64,000 nucleotides of DNA from Nocardioides sp. Root140 (lineage in GTDB: Bacteria > Actinomycetota > Actinomycetes > Propionibacteriales > Nocardioidaceae), in NCBI RefSeq assembly GCF_001426745.1, contig NZ_LMFI01000010.1, positions 506,693-570,692 on the forward strand, written 5' to 3'. Under the pieces are notes generated by a model, which saw only the letters and a program-made list of their open reading frames with translations, had not been told where the DNA came from and did no database searches. Positions 8,008 through 17,029 of this stretch are shown piece after piece. Position 1 is the stretch's first letter, and every line of letters begins with the position of its first letter. A program made the position numbers and the translations under genes.

Positions 8008-10173
8008 GTGAACCCCTTGCCCACCAGTGCGTTCCACCTTCCCGACCACCTCACCCACAAGGACGACCCGGCCCTCGTCGCCGGCGACGAGAAACACTTC
8101 GCGGTCATCGCGGAGAGCCTCGAGCAGGCCATCGCCGACCTGGAGCAGCGCCTCGACGAGACGCGCAAGGCCCCCGGGGGCACCGGCCAGGCGGCGATGG
8201 ACCGCGACCTCGAGGTGCACCGGCTGACCAACCGGCTGCGCACCATGCGCCGCTTCGGGCTCGACCTGTGCCTGGGCCACATGGTCGCCGTCGACGACCA
8301 GGAACCGGTGTACGTCGGGCGCCTCGGCCTCACCGCCCCCGACGGGCGGCGCCTGCTGGTCGACTGGCGCTCCCCCGCCGCCGAGGCGTTCTTCGGAGCC
8401 ACCCACGGCAACCCGATGGGGCTGGCCAGCCGACGCAGGTACCGCTGGACCAGCGGCCAGGTCACGGACTACTGGGACGAGGTGTTCACCCCGGACGGCA
8501 TCGAGGCGCGGGCCGCACTCGACGACCAGTCCGCGTTCATCGCCAGTCTGGGCAGCAACAGGTCGGCCCGGATGCGCGACGTGCTCGGCACGATCCAGGC
8601 CGACCAGGACGCGATCATCCGGGCCGGGTCCCGTGGCACCCTCGTGGTCGACGGCGGGCCCGGCACTGGCAAGACCGTGGTGGCCCTGCACCGCACGGCG
8701 TACCTCCTCTACTCCGACCCTCGGCTGGGTCACCGGCGTGGAGGCGTGCTGTTCGTCGGTCCGCACCAGCCCTACCTGGCCTACGTGTCCGACGTGCTCC
8801 CCAGCCTCGGCGAGGAAGGGGTGCAGACCTGCACGCTCAGGCACCTGGTCCCCGAGGGCGCCACCGCACCGGACGAGGCCGACCCCGAGGTGGCCCGCCT
8901 CAAGGCCACCGCCGACATGGTGCGGGCCATCGAGCCGGCGGTCCGCCTCTACGAGGAGCCGCCGAAGGAGGGCATGGAGGTCGAGACCCACTGGGCGGAC
9001 CTGTGGCTGAGCACCGCCGACTGGGTGGAGGCCTTCGAGTCGCGCGAGCCCGGCACGCCGCACAACGAGGCCCGCGACCAGGTCTGGGAGGAGCTGCTCA
9101 CCATCCTGGTCGACAAGCACGAGACGGATGACGAGGTCACTCCCGAGATGGTGCGCTCGTCGCTGGCGCAGAACGCCGACCTGCGCGCCGAGTTCGGCAA
9201 GGCCTGGCCGTTGATCGAGCCCACCGACCTCGTCGGCGACCTCTGGGAGGTGCCGGCCTACCTGCGCATGTGCGCCCCGTGGCTGACGCCCGAGGAGGTT
9301 CGCACCCTGCAACGCGACGACCCGTCGGCGTGGACCGTCTCGGACCTCCCGCTGCTCGACGCCGCCCGGCAGCGCCTCGGCGACCCGGAGGCGTCCCGTC
9401 GCCGGCGTCGGCACGAGGCCGCCGTCGCCGCCGAACGCGAGGAGATCGCGGCGGTCGTCGACCACCTGATCGAGGACGACGACTCGGAGATGAAGCTGAT
9501 GTCGATGCTGAAGGTCTCGGACGCCCAGAGCATCATCGTCGACGAGTCGGCCCAGCCCGGCGTGGAGCCGGACCTGCTGGCCGGGCCGTTCGCCCACGTC
9601 GTCGTCGACGAGGCGCAGGAGCTGACCGACGCGGAGTGGCAGATGCTCCTGCTGCGCTGCCCCTCACGCAGCTTCACCATCGTCGGCGACCGCGCCCAGG
9701 CCCGGCACGGCTTCACCGAGTCGTGGCAGGAGCGGCTCGAGCGCGCCGGCCTCGACCGGGTCGAGATCGCCACCCTCGGCATCAACTACCGCACGCCCGA
9801 GGAGGTCATGGTCGAGGCCGAGCCGGTGATCCGGGCCGCGCTGCCCGACGCCAACGTGCCGACCTCCGTCCGCAGCAGCGGCCTGCCCGTGGTGCACGGG
9901 CGTACGGCGGAGCTGGCCGCGACGGTCGACGAGTGGCTGGCCGGGCACGAGGAAGGCGTCGCCTGCGTCATCGCGACCTCCCCGGAGAACTGGGCGATCC
10001 CCGACGACCCGCGGGTCCGGGCCCTCACCCCGGAGCTGTCCAAGGGGCTCGAGTTCGACCTCGTGGTGCTGATCGACCCGGACACCTTCGGCTCGGGGAT
10101 CGAGGGCGCCGTCGACCGCTACGTCGCGATGACCCGCGCCACCGAGCGACTGGTGGTGCTGCGCAGCACGTGA
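8008..10173 (+). CDS. helR: HelD/HelR-family helicase-like RNA polymerase-binding ATPase
   Basis: The 721-residue protein has a coiled N-terminal region (about 25-75), a Walker A GGPGTGKT near residue 216, motif II VVVDEAQEL near 530, a motif III-like FTIVGDRAQA, and C-terminal motifs GLEFDLVVLIDP and YVAMTRATERLVVL, all typical of UvrD/Rep-like HelD proteins. HelD proteins remove stalled RNA polymerase from DNA, and the HelR subgroup of Actinobacteria also dislodges rifamycins from the enzyme. A rifamycin-associated element lies directly upstream, which supports the HelR assignment and induction by rifamycins. The start is a GTG without a clear ribosome binding site. The HelR versus ordinary HelD distinction rests on the element. 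Confidence 0.88.
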   Translation: MNPLPTSAFHLPDHLTHKDDPALVAGDEKHFAVIAESLEQAIADLEQRLDETRKAPGGTGQAAMDRDLEVHRLTNRLRTMRRFGLDLCLGHMVAVDDQEPVYVGRLGLTAPDGRRLLVDWRSPAAEAFFGATHGNPMGLASRRRYRWTSGQVTDYWDEVFTPDGIEARAALDDQSAFIASLGSNRSARMRDVLGTIQADQDAIIRAGSRGTLVVDGGPGTGKTVVALHRTAYLLYSDPRLGHRRGGVLFVGPHQPYLAYVSDVLPSLGEEGVQTCTLRHLVPEGATAPDEADPEVARLKATADMVRAIEPAVRLYEEPPKEGMEVETHWADLWLSTADWVEAFESREPGTPHNEARDQVWEELLTILVDKHETDDEVTPEMVRSSLAQNADLRAEFGKAWPLIEPTDLVGDLWEVPAYLRMCAPWLTPEEVRTLQRDDPSAWTVSDLPLLDAARQRLGDPEASRRRRRHEAAVAAEREEIAAVVDHLIEDDDSEMKLMSMLKVSDAQSIIVDESAQPGVEPDLLAGPFAHVVVDEAQELTDAEWQMLLLRCPSRSFTIVGDRAQARHGFTESWQERLERAGLDRVEIATLGINYRTPEEVMVEAEPVIRAALPDANVPTSVRSSGLPVVHGRTAELAATVDEWLAGHEEGVACVIATSPENWAIPDDPRVRALTPELSKGLEFDLVVLIDPDTFGSGIEGAVDRYVAMTRATERLVVLRST

Positions 10174-10218
10174 CGCGCCGGCCGTCGTACGGCGGTCAGG
10201 CGGCCGTCGTGTGACGGG

Positions 10219-11004
10219 TCAGAACGCGTCGACCTCGTCGATGGTGAGGGTGTCGAAGACGTGGTCGGGCATCGGGAGCGGCTGCTGCTTCTTGGTCAGC
10301 TGGGCCTCGGAGTGCGCACCGCAGCCGTGGCCCAGTGCGACCACGCGTCCGTCGTCGTTGGCGTTGCCGTTGGCGCAGACGCCGAAGGTCACCGACAGCG
10401 GACCGGCCAGGCGCACGAGGAACCCGCACGACCAGCAGTTGGCCGGGGCCTGCTGCGCGATGGGTGCCAGCGGGCCTGCCTCGCCGTCGTACCACCGCTC
10501 GGCAGCCAGGTCGCGGCCCTCGAGCGAGAGCGTGCGCACCCGGCCGAGGCCGAGGTCGTCGGCCACCTGGCGCAGCTGTGCGTCGTCCTGCTGGTCGAGC
10601 GGGTCGACGGCGCTGTCTCCGACGAGGTACGTCGGGACCAGGCGGGCGTCGTCGTCCTCGACGGGCAGCAGGTCGCCGGGCGACATGTCGCCGGGCTGGA
10701 TGCGCTCCTTGTAGGGCACCCAGGCCGGGGCGGTGATCGACTCGGGGCCGGGAATCAGCACGATCTCGTCGACCGTGGCCGCCTTCTGGCGGGAGGCCCG
10801 GGTGATCGTCACCGACCAGCGCCAGCCCGTGTAGCCCGGACGGGTGCAGTCGAAGTAGTGGCTCAGGACCCGGTCGCCCTCCTCCTGGTGACCGAGGTGC
10901 TCACCGATGTCGGAAACGGGCACGTCGGCGGCCAGGGCAGCGCGGGCCGCGTCGACGGCAGCGACAAGGGCGCTGTCGGACTTGGTTCGGGTTGTCACGG
11001 TCAC
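10219..11004 (-). CDS. DUF3027 domain protein
   Basis: The GTG at 11004 is preceded by CACAAT in the leaderless position; a second GTG two codons later (10998) is possible. The 261-residue soluble protein has the conserved DUF3027 core, with HYFDCTRPGYTGWRWSVTITR near residue 50, then VLIPGPESITAPAWVPYKERIQPGDMSPGD. A C-terminal Cys-containing section, CWSCGFLVRL, FGVCANGNANDDG and GHGCGAHSE, could bind zinc. The family is actinobacterial and uncharacterised. It is divergent from an MFS gene, an arrangement also seen in mycobacteria. Confidence 0.85.
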   Translation of the reverse strand: MTVTTRTKSDSALVAAVDAARAALAADVPVSDIGEHLGHQEEGDRVLSHYFDCTRPGYTGWRWSVTITRASRQKAATVDEIVLIPGPESITAPAWVPYKERIQPGDMSPGDLLPVEDDDARLVPTYLVGDSAVDPLDQQDDAQLRQVADDLGLGRVRTLSLEGRDLAAERWYDGEAGPLAPIAQQAPANCWSCGFLVRLAGPLSVTFGVCANGNANDDGRVVALGHGCGAHSEAQLTKKQQPLPMPDHVFDTLTIDEVDAF

Positions 11005-11125
11005 GTGCGTGATTGTGTCCCATGCGAGCACGTATTGTCTTGCCGGGTAGGGGTTCGGCAGGCGATTCACCAGACGGGGAGGGTTCGGCTCGCATGATGT
11101 CGGGGGCACCGGGCAGGATGGCGGC

Positions 11126-12640
11126 ATGACCACACGGCCGCCCGACGATCCCCACCAGGACCCGTCCCGCGATCCCCACCAGGGCCCCGGTGACGCCACC
11201 GACGGCCATGGGTACGACCCCTACGGGCCCACCCACACCAAGGGTGAGAACGCGATCCGCTTCGCCAAGGCCACCGGTGTCGGTGCCCGGGCGGTGGCCC
11301 GTGGCACCGCCAAGGCGAGCAAGGCGACCTTCCGGGTGGCGCGCCGCGCCTCCCACGCCGAAGGAGCCGGAGACTCGGGCCTGTTCCGCCTGATCGAGCT
11401 GCACGCCTTCAACGCCGCCGGAGACACGGCGGTGGCGATCTCGTTGGCCGGCACGCTGTTCTTCCAGGTGCCGACCGGTGAGGCGCGCGGCCAGGTGGCC
11501 CTGTTCCTGGCGATGACGATGCTGCCGTTCGCAATCGTCGCGCCGCTGATCGGCCCGTTCCTCGACCGGTTCAGCCACGGCCGACGCTGGGCCATCGGCA
11601 GCACGATGGCGATCCGCGCCTTCCTGTGCTGGGTCCTCGCCGCCGCGGTGGTCACCGAGTCGACGTGGTTGTTCCCTGCCGCCCTGGGCGTGTTGGTCTC
11701 GTCGAAGGCCTACGGCATCACCAAGGCCGCGGCCGCGCCACGCCTGGTGCCCGAGGGCGTCACGCTGGTGAAGGCCAACGCACGCATCGGTCTGGCCGGT
11801 GTGGTCGGCGCCGGTGTCTCGGCCCCGTTGGCTGGTCTCGCCGCCACCTTCGGTCCCGAGTGGTCGCTGCGCTACGGCTTCGTGGTCTTCATCGGTGCCA
11901 CCATCCTGGCCATCCTGCTGCCCCGCAAGGTCGACTCCTCAGCCGGCGAGGCACACCTCGAGCTGATGCCCGGGCCGTCCGCGCGGGCCAACCCGCAGCG
12001 CCAGAGCATGCGCATCCCCGCACCCGTGGCGTTCGCGCTGCGGGCCAACTGCGGGCCACGGTTCCTCTCCGGCTTCCTCACGATGTTCATGGCGTTCCTG
12101 CTGCGCGAGAACCCCATCGACGGGTGGGAGGACAGACAGGCGATGCTCCTCGGCCTCGTGATCGGGGCCGCAGGGCTGGGCAACACCCTCGGCATCTTCC
12201 TCGGCTCGATCCTGAAGAAGGTGAACCCGTCGGTCACCGTGGTGGTCGCACTGCTCGCCGACGCGGCGATGGCGCTGGTGGCTGCCCTGTTCTACGGGCT
12301 GATACCACTGGTCGCCCTGGGTCTCACGGCAGGACTCTCACAGTCGCTGGCCAAGCTCTCGCTCGACTCGACGATCCAGACGCACGTGCACGAGCGCGTG
12401 CAGACCAGCGCGTTCGCCCGCTCCGACACCATGCTGCAGCTGGCCTGGGTGGTCGGCGGGTTCGTGGGCATCGCGATGCCGCTGATCCCCCGCCTGGGCC
12501 TCGGCGTCGGGTTCGCCGTGCTCGCCGCGTGGGCCGTGTTCGTGCTCGTCGTACGCGGTGGACCGGCGCGGCGGCCGCGGCCGCCGTACCCGCACCAGCC
12601 CCCGCACGAGCCGCAGACGGTGCCCGGCGAGAGCTACTGA
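11126..12640 (+). CDS. MFS membrane protein of a conserved actinobacterial neighbourhood
   Basis: The 504-residue protein has an unusual hydrophilic, His/Asp/Pro-rich N-terminus of about 85 residues (PDDPHQDPSRDPHQGP). About twelve hydrophobic helices follow and an LDRFSHGRRW loop matches MFS motif A. The C-terminus is again Pro/His-rich. CAGGAT at -12 to -7 suggests a leaderless message. Orthologues lie beside DUF3027 and CspB genes in many Actinobacteria, including mycobacteria, but no substrate is known. It converges on the cold-shock gene across a short hairpin. Confidence 0.82.
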   Translation: MTTRPPDDPHQDPSRDPHQGPGDATDGHGYDPYGPTHTKGENAIRFAKATGVGARAVARGTAKASKATFRVARRASHAEGAGDSGLFRLIELHAFNAAGDTAVAISLAGTLFFQVPTGEARGQVALFLAMTMLPFAIVAPLIGPFLDRFSHGRRWAIGSTMAIRAFLCWVLAAAVVTESTWLFPAALGVLVSSKAYGITKAAAAPRLVPEGVTLVKANARIGLAGVVGAGVSAPLAGLAATFGPEWSLRYGFVVFIGATILAILLPRKVDSSAGEAHLELMPGPSARANPQRQSMRIPAPVAFALRANCGPRFLSGFLTMFMAFLLRENPIDGWEDRQAMLLGLVIGAAGLGNTLGIFLGSILKKVNPSVTVVVALLADAAMALVAALFYGLIPLVALGLTAGLSQSLAKLSLDSTIQTHVHERVQTSAFARSDTMLQLAWVVGGFVGIAMPLIPRLGLGVGFAVLAAWAVFVLVVRGGPARRPRPPYPHQPPHEPQTVPGESY

Positions 12641-12653
12641 CCGCTGGGGCCTG

Positions 12654-12674
12654 GGCCGTGTGAGAGATACGGCC
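12654..12674. terminator. Hairpin between convergent MFS and cold-shock genes
   Basis: GGCCGT at 12654-12659 pairs with ACGGCC at 12669-12674, leaving a 9-nt loop. It lies between the two convergent stop codons and overlaps the cold-shock gene's TAG. There is no U-tract, so only a weak bidirectional terminator is claimed. Confidence 0.4.
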
Positions 12675-13069
12675 TAGAGCTCGAGCTCGTCGGCCAGCGC
12701 GCGGAGCAGCTTCGCGGTCGGTCGGGCGGTCTTCGCCTCGGGGTGCCGGCCGCGACGGTAGCCCTCGCCCACGTCGTCGAGCAGGCGGATGAGGTCCTCG
12801 ACGATGGTGGACATCTCTTCGGGGGTCTTGCGCTGCGCCTTGGACTTGTTGCGCGCCACGGACACCGGGGCGTCGACCAGCTTCACCTGGAGGGCCTGGT
12901 CGCCCTTGCGGCCCTGGGCGATGCCGAACTCGACCTTGGTGCCGGCCTTGAGCACGGTGGTTCCCTCAGGAAGGGCCTCGGCGCGTACGTAGACGTCGGG
13001 GCCGTCCGTCTGGGACAGGAAGCCGAAACCCTTCTCGGCGTCGTACCACTTCACCTTGCCAGTAGGCAC
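12674..13069 (-). CDS. CspB-type cold-shock protein with C-terminal extension
   Basis: Residues 1-68 are a cold-shock domain with the RNA-binding motifs KGFGFL (RNP1) and VYVRA (RNP2-like). A further 60 residues, KAQRKTPEEMSTIVEDLIRLLDDVGEGYRRGRHPEAKTARP in outline, form the helical extension typical of the long actinobacterial CspB group (about 130 residues against 67 for CspA). It should bind single-stranded RNA or DNA. The start is a GTG with GAGGGG about nine nt upstream. Confidence 0.9.
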   Translation of the reverse strand: MPTGKVKWYDAEKGFGFLSQTDGPDVYVRAEALPEGTTVLKAGTKVEFGIAQGRKGDQALQVKLVDAPVSVARNKSKAQRKTPEEMSTIVEDLIRLLDDVGEGYRRGRHPEAKTARPTAKLLRALADELEL

Positions 13070-13172
13070 TGGAGTGCCCCTCTCTGATGTGCGCTACCTG
13101 CGTGCGCGCTGCCTGATCGTGCTGCGCCCGGTCGTACGACGCAGTCCTGCATGCGGAGCCTATGGTGCGACG

Positions 13173-13799
13173 TCACCCGGAGGCCAATGCGATTCCGAGG
13201 TGGTCGTCGAGCCAGGCCGGAAAAGCGGTGAGGTCGTCGAGCACGACGTGGGTCCCGGCCGCCTCGAGCTCCTCGCGGGTGCAGCCGCCGGTGAGCACGG
13301 AGACGCTGAGGATGCCCGCCGCCAGCGCGCCTTCGACGTCGTGCACGTGGTCGCCCACGTAGATCGTCGCGCCCTCCTTGCGGAGCACGTCGGCCTTCCC
13401 GACACCCCACACCCACCCTTCGAGGTGGTCGATGTCGAGACCGAGGTGGTCGACGTGGCGTTGCGCGTTGGTGGCCACCTTGCCGGTGACCAGGATGTTG
13501 CGACCGCCCAGTCGGCGTACGGCGGCCAGGGACTCGTGCGCACCCGGGAACACCGACACCGAGGCAATGGCCAGGTCCGGGTAGAGCGCCCGGAAGCGGT
13601 CGCCGGCCGGGTTGACCTGCTCCTCCGGGAGGTGGTCGCGCAGCATCATCTCCAGCGGCGGGCCGAGCCGGCGGGTCATCTCCTCGACCGGGAAGTCGAC
13701 GCCGAGCTCGTCGCCGAGCGCCGCCAACGTGGCCGCGAATCCCGGAACGGTGTCGATCAGCGTCATGTCGAGGTCGAAACCGACCACAGGGCCCGTCAT
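13173..13799 (-). CDS. HAD-superfamily phosphatase (phosphoglycolate phosphatase-like)
   Basis: The 208-residue product contains all four HAD motifs: GFDLDMTLIDT (nucleophile Asp near residue 8), ILVTGK (motif II Thr and candidate motif III Lys), and YVGDHVHDV (motif IV acid pair). A helical cap (about 20-90) follows motif I as in the Gph/PgmB subfamily. TAGGCT lies seven nt before the ATG, so the message is probably leaderless; an upstream in-frame ATG at 13874 would add 25 residues without family similarity. Substrate unknown; a small phosphomonoester is expected. Confidence 0.87.
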   Translation of the reverse strand: MTGPVVGFDLDMTLIDTVPGFAATLAALGDELGVDFPVEEMTRRLGPPLEMMLRDHLPEEQVNPAGDRFRALYPDLAIASVSVFPGAHESLAAVRRLGGRNILVTGKVATNAQRHVDHLGLDIDHLEGWVWGVGKADVLRKEGATIYVGDHVHDVEGALAAGILSVSVLTGGCTREELEAAGTHVVLDDLTAFPAWLDDHLGIALASG

Positions 13800-13912
13800 G
13801 TGTGACAGCCTAGGTGCAGGTGCCCAGCGCCTTGTGGGGACGGAATTGAAACCGCCCCCCGACGCTGCCACCATGGGGGTTTCGGTAACTGCTGCGACTT
13901 GTGGGTTCTGTG

Positions 13913-16036
13913 ATGCGACGCATGGTGCTGGGCGCCGCCCTGGCAGGGGTGGGCCTGTGTGCTGCCCTGAACCCGGTGCCGGTCTCCGCCGAACCCACCG
14001 ATTCGCTCTACCTGATCACCCTCGACGGTCCCGGCACGGCCGGTGACCGTAGTGCTGAGTCCGCGGCCAACCTTCGCACGAGCATGCTCGCCCAGCAGGA
14101 CGACACGCTGGAGCTCCTCGACGCCGACGACCCGGTCTACCGCTGGACCACCGCGCTCAACGGCTTCGCCGTCGCACTCTCCGCCGACCAGGCCCGCCTC
14201 GCGCGCGGCCTCCCCGGCGTCGCCCTGGTCGAGCGCAACGACATCCGCTCCCTGGCCGGTACGACCGCCGACTCGTTGTCCGCCGGACCCGTGCCGCGCG
14301 GTTCGGGTGGTCGGGGCACGGTGATCGGCGTGGTCGACAGCGGCATCTCGCCCGACACCCCGGCCCTGGTGTCCACCACGTCACTGGGCGCCCTCCCGAC
14401 CGACTTCCGCGGCACCTGCGAGGCGTCCGCGACCTGGTCGAGCAGCGACTGCAACGGCAAGATCGCCTCCGCGACCTGGTTCGTGACCGGCTTCGGCGCC
14501 GACAACCTGCGCTCCTCCGCCGAGCTGTCCCCACGCGACGACTCCGGCCACGGCACGAAGGTGGCCTCGGTCGCCGCCGGCAACGCGAAGGTCACCGCGA
14601 TCTCGTCCGGACGCCGGCTCGGCACGTTCTCCGGCACCGCCCCCGACGCCCGCCTGGCCGTCTACAAGGCCTGCTGGTCGGCCCCCGACCCGGCCGACGA
14701 CGGCTGCTCGACCGCCGACGTGGTCAGCGCCATCGACCGCGCGGTGCACGACCGGGTCGACGTGCTCAACGTGTCCGTGGCCTCGCCCGGTGCCGGTGCC
14801 CCCGACACCGTCGACCTGGCCTTGCTCGGGGCGGCCGAGCGCGACATCTTCGTGACCGCCGCCGCCGGCAACGACCACCGTTCGGCCGGCTACCAGCACC
14901 CGTGGGTGACCACGGTCGGCGCCAGCTCCGGCCCCGACCGCAGCGGCGCGCTCGAACTTCCCTCCGGTGCGCCGATCACCGGCATCCTCACCGCGCGCAG
15001 CCTGCCTCACCGTGCACCGGTGGTCCTGGCCGCCGACGTCCCCGCTCCCGGTCGTACGCCGGCCGAGGCCCGACTGTGCCTGCCCGGCGCGCTCGACGCC
15101 GCACGTGCCGCCGACCGCATCGTGCTGTGTGAACGCGGCCAGGTGGCCCGGGTCGACAAGTCCGCGGCCGTCCGCCTGGCCGACGGCGTCGGCATGGTGC
15201 TGGTCAACGCACCCGGTGAGAGCCTGAGCGCCGACTTCCACTCCGTGCCGACTCTCCACGTCGACGCCACCGAAGGCGCCCGGCTGCGTCGTGCGGTCGC
15301 CGCTCCCGGAATCCTGCGCGGCCGGCTCGTGCACACCCGTGGTGCGGCCGGTGCGCCCGCCGTACTCCCCTGGTCGGCGCGCGGCTCCGCAGACGCGGGC
15401 GTGGTCAAGCCCGACCTCGTGGCACCCGGTTTCGGACTGCTGGCGGCCACGTCCCCGGCGGCCGGCAACGGCAACTGGGAGCTGCTCAGCGGCACGTCCG
15501 GCGCCACGGCACGAGTGAGCGGCCTGGCCGCGAGCCTGCGCTCCGCCCACCCGAACTGGAGCGCCAACCGCGTGCGTTCGGCCCTGATGACCACCAGCCG
15601 GCAGGCCGACCACCGCCCCAGCGCCCTCCGTCAGGGTGCCGGCATCGTCCGCTCGGACGACGACGCGCGGCCCGGCCTGGTCTTCGACCTGCCGCCCTCG
15701 GCGTACCGCCGCGCGCTCGACGCCGGTCGTGATCCCTCCGTGCTGAACCTGCCCTCGGCCGAGCGCCGGGTACCGGCCCGCGGCACGATCATCACTCGCC
15801 GGGTGACCAACGTCGGCCCCAAGGCGATGTACTACTCGTCCGAGGCGACGGGCTTCGACACGCACATCGTCACCGTGGTGCCGGCCGCCCTCAAGATCGC
15901 CCCGGGAGACACCCGCTCGTTCCACGTGCACGTGCTGCGGCGTACGCCGATGCGTGGTGCCGCCGACAGCGGGTCGGTGACCTGGCGCGGGGCCAACGGC
16001 ACGCGGGTCCGCATCCCCCTCGTCCTCACCCGCTGA
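13913..16036 (+). CDS. Secreted S8 subtilisin-like protease with PA-domain insert
   Basis: The 707-residue protein starts at the ATG giving MRRMVLGAALAGVG, a signal peptide cut near PVSAEP; an in-frame GTG at 13901 would add four residues. An inhibitor I9-like propeptide (about 33-110) is followed by the catalytic domain with Asp142 in VVDSGIS, His213 in GHGTKVAS and Ser529 in SGTSGATARVSG. A PA domain (roughly 350-460) is inserted before the serine, and a fibronectin-like C-terminal domain follows, the architecture of cucumisin-type subtilases. The serine motif is unusual: SGTSMATPHVAG is expected, but GATARV is found, with Gly for Met and Arg for His. Its stop codon lies in a 21-bp repeat unit. 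Confidence 0.9.
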   Translation: MRRMVLGAALAGVGLCAALNPVPVSAEPTDSLYLITLDGPGTAGDRSAESAANLRTSMLAQQDDTLELLDADDPVYRWTTALNGFAVALSADQARLARGLPGVALVERNDIRSLAGTTADSLSAGPVPRGSGGRGTVIGVVDSGISPDTPALVSTTSLGALPTDFRGTCEASATWSSSDCNGKIASATWFVTGFGADNLRSSAELSPRDDSGHGTKVASVAAGNAKVTAISSGRRLGTFSGTAPDARLAVYKACWSAPDPADDGCSTADVVSAIDRAVHDRVDVLNVSVASPGAGAPDTVDLALLGAAERDIFVTAAAGNDHRSAGYQHPWVTTVGASSGPDRSGALELPSGAPITGILTARSLPHRAPVVLAADVPAPGRTPAEARLCLPGALDAARAADRIVLCERGQVARVDKSAAVRLADGVGMVLVNAPGESLSADFHSVPTLHVDATEGARLRRAVAAPGILRGRLVHTRGAAGAPAVLPWSARGSADAGVVKPDLVAPGFGLLAATSPAAGNGNWELLSGTSGATARVSGLAASLRSAHPNWSANRVRSALMTTSRQADHRPSALRQGAGIVRSDDDARPGLVFDLPPSAYRRALDAGRDPSVLNLPSAERRVPARGTIITRRVTNVGPKAMYYSSEATGFDTHIVTVVPAALKIAPGDTRSFHVHVLRRTPMRGAADSGSVTWRGANGTRVRIPLVLTR

Positions 16037-16188
16037 CCTGTCGCCAGTTCTCAGCAACCTGTCGCCAGTTCGGGGCGACCTGTCGCCAGTTCTGCCGGAG
16101 GACCCGAACTCACGACGGCTCGATCAGAACTGGCGACGGCTCGATCAAAACTCACGGCGGCTCGAACAGAACTGGCGACAGGTGGGTC
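16035..16188. repeat. 21-bp repeat locus 2 (three forward and four reverse units)
   Basis: Forward units GACCTGTCGCCAGTTC (with minor variation) start at 16035, 16056 and 16077. Reverse-oriented units GAACTGGCGACGGCTCGATC or the GAACTCACGACGG variant start at 16106, 16127, 16148 and 16169. Each series has an exact 21-bp period. The two arms are complementary and can fold into a long hairpin. The first unit contains the subtilase stop codon, and the last abuts the ABC permease stop codon, so the array fills the whole gap between convergent genes. Confidence 0.92.
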
Positions 16189-17029
16189 AGGCGTCGCGGG
16201 TCTTGAAGCTGTAGAGCGAGCCGGCCATCAGCACCGCGGTCATGCCGCCGAAGATGATCAGCGCGCCCAGCGGGCTCAGCGGGTTGTCGAAGAGTCCGGA
16301 GTTCGACTCGTAGCCGTTGGTCAGCCCGAAGTCCTGGATGATCCGGCCGCCCGCGTTGAACGGCAGGAAGCGTGCGGAGTCGGAGATGCCGGGGTTGAAG
16401 ATGCCGAAGATCAGCAGCATCGCCCGCAGCAGGGTCTCGACGCCCAGCGGCCACAGGTAGAGCAGCACCAACGCGAAGGTCTGGTGCCGGATCAGCTCGG
16501 TCACCGCCATCACCAGCCAGGTCAGCAGCACGGTGTAGACCATGCGCTGCAGGATGGAGAGCCCGAGCTCGGCCCAGTCGTACTCGAAGTCGAGGCTGGC
16601 GAACCACAGCAGCGTGCAGGCCAGCGACAGCACGCAGGCCACCAACACGGCCGCGGCCACCCAGGCGCCGACGGTGATGAACTTGGCGCTCCACACCGCG
16701 GTGCGGTTCGGCACGGCGGTCAGGGTCGCGCGGATCATGCCGTGGCGGTACTCGTGGCCCCACGACAGGATGCCCAGGATCGCGATGGCGAAGGCGATCA
16801 GGTAGAACACCGGGTCGACGTTGGAGAACTGGGTCATCCCGGCCTCGAGGAAGAACCGCGAGTCGTCCTTGTCGACCGACCCCTTCAGCTCGGAGGGGAT
16901 GTTCAGCCGGATCAGCATCGCCACCACGAACGTGAAGCCGGCGCTGACCGCGATCGCGGCACCGGTGATCCACCACGTGGAGTGCAGGGTGGTCAGCCGT
17001 CGCCATTCGTACCTCAACGCGGCGGTCAT
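16187..17029 (-). CDS. ABC-2 type transporter permease
   Basis: The 280-residue protein has an N-terminal amphipathic start (MTAALRYEWRRLTTLHSTWW) and six hydrophobic segments, the standard layout of ABC-2 permeases paired with a separate ATPase. The cytosolic sequence GHEYRHGMIRATLTAVPNR is the conserved region common to this family. Its ATG overlaps the ATPase stop codon by four nt, so the two are coupled and form one exporter. The substrate is unknown; related pairs export antibiotics or lipids. Confidence 0.87.
   Translation of the reverse strand: MTAALRYEWRRLTTLHSTWWITGAAIAVSAGFTFVVAMLIRLNIPSELKGSVDKDDSRFFLEAGMTQFSNVDPVFYLIAFAIAILGILSWGHEYRHGMIRATLTAVPNRTAVWSAKFITVGAWVAAAVLVACVLSLACTLLWFASLDFEYDWAELGLSILQRMVYTVLLTWLVMAVTELIRHQTFALVLLYLWPLGVETLLRAMLLIFGIFNPGISDSARFLPFNAGGRIIQDFGLTNGYESNSGLFDNPLSPLGALIIFGGMTAVLMAGSLYSFKTRDA

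Noticed and set aside
14381..16057. Long minus-strand open frame opposite the subtilase gene
   Set aside because: It is a shadow caused by high GC; the plus strand has a signal peptide, catalytic triad and third-position GC bias.
16035..16188. Repeated units at 16.0 kb considered as a CRISPR array
   Set aside because: The units adjoin with only about 5 nt of linker, the period is 21 bp, the strand changes midway and no cas genes are present.
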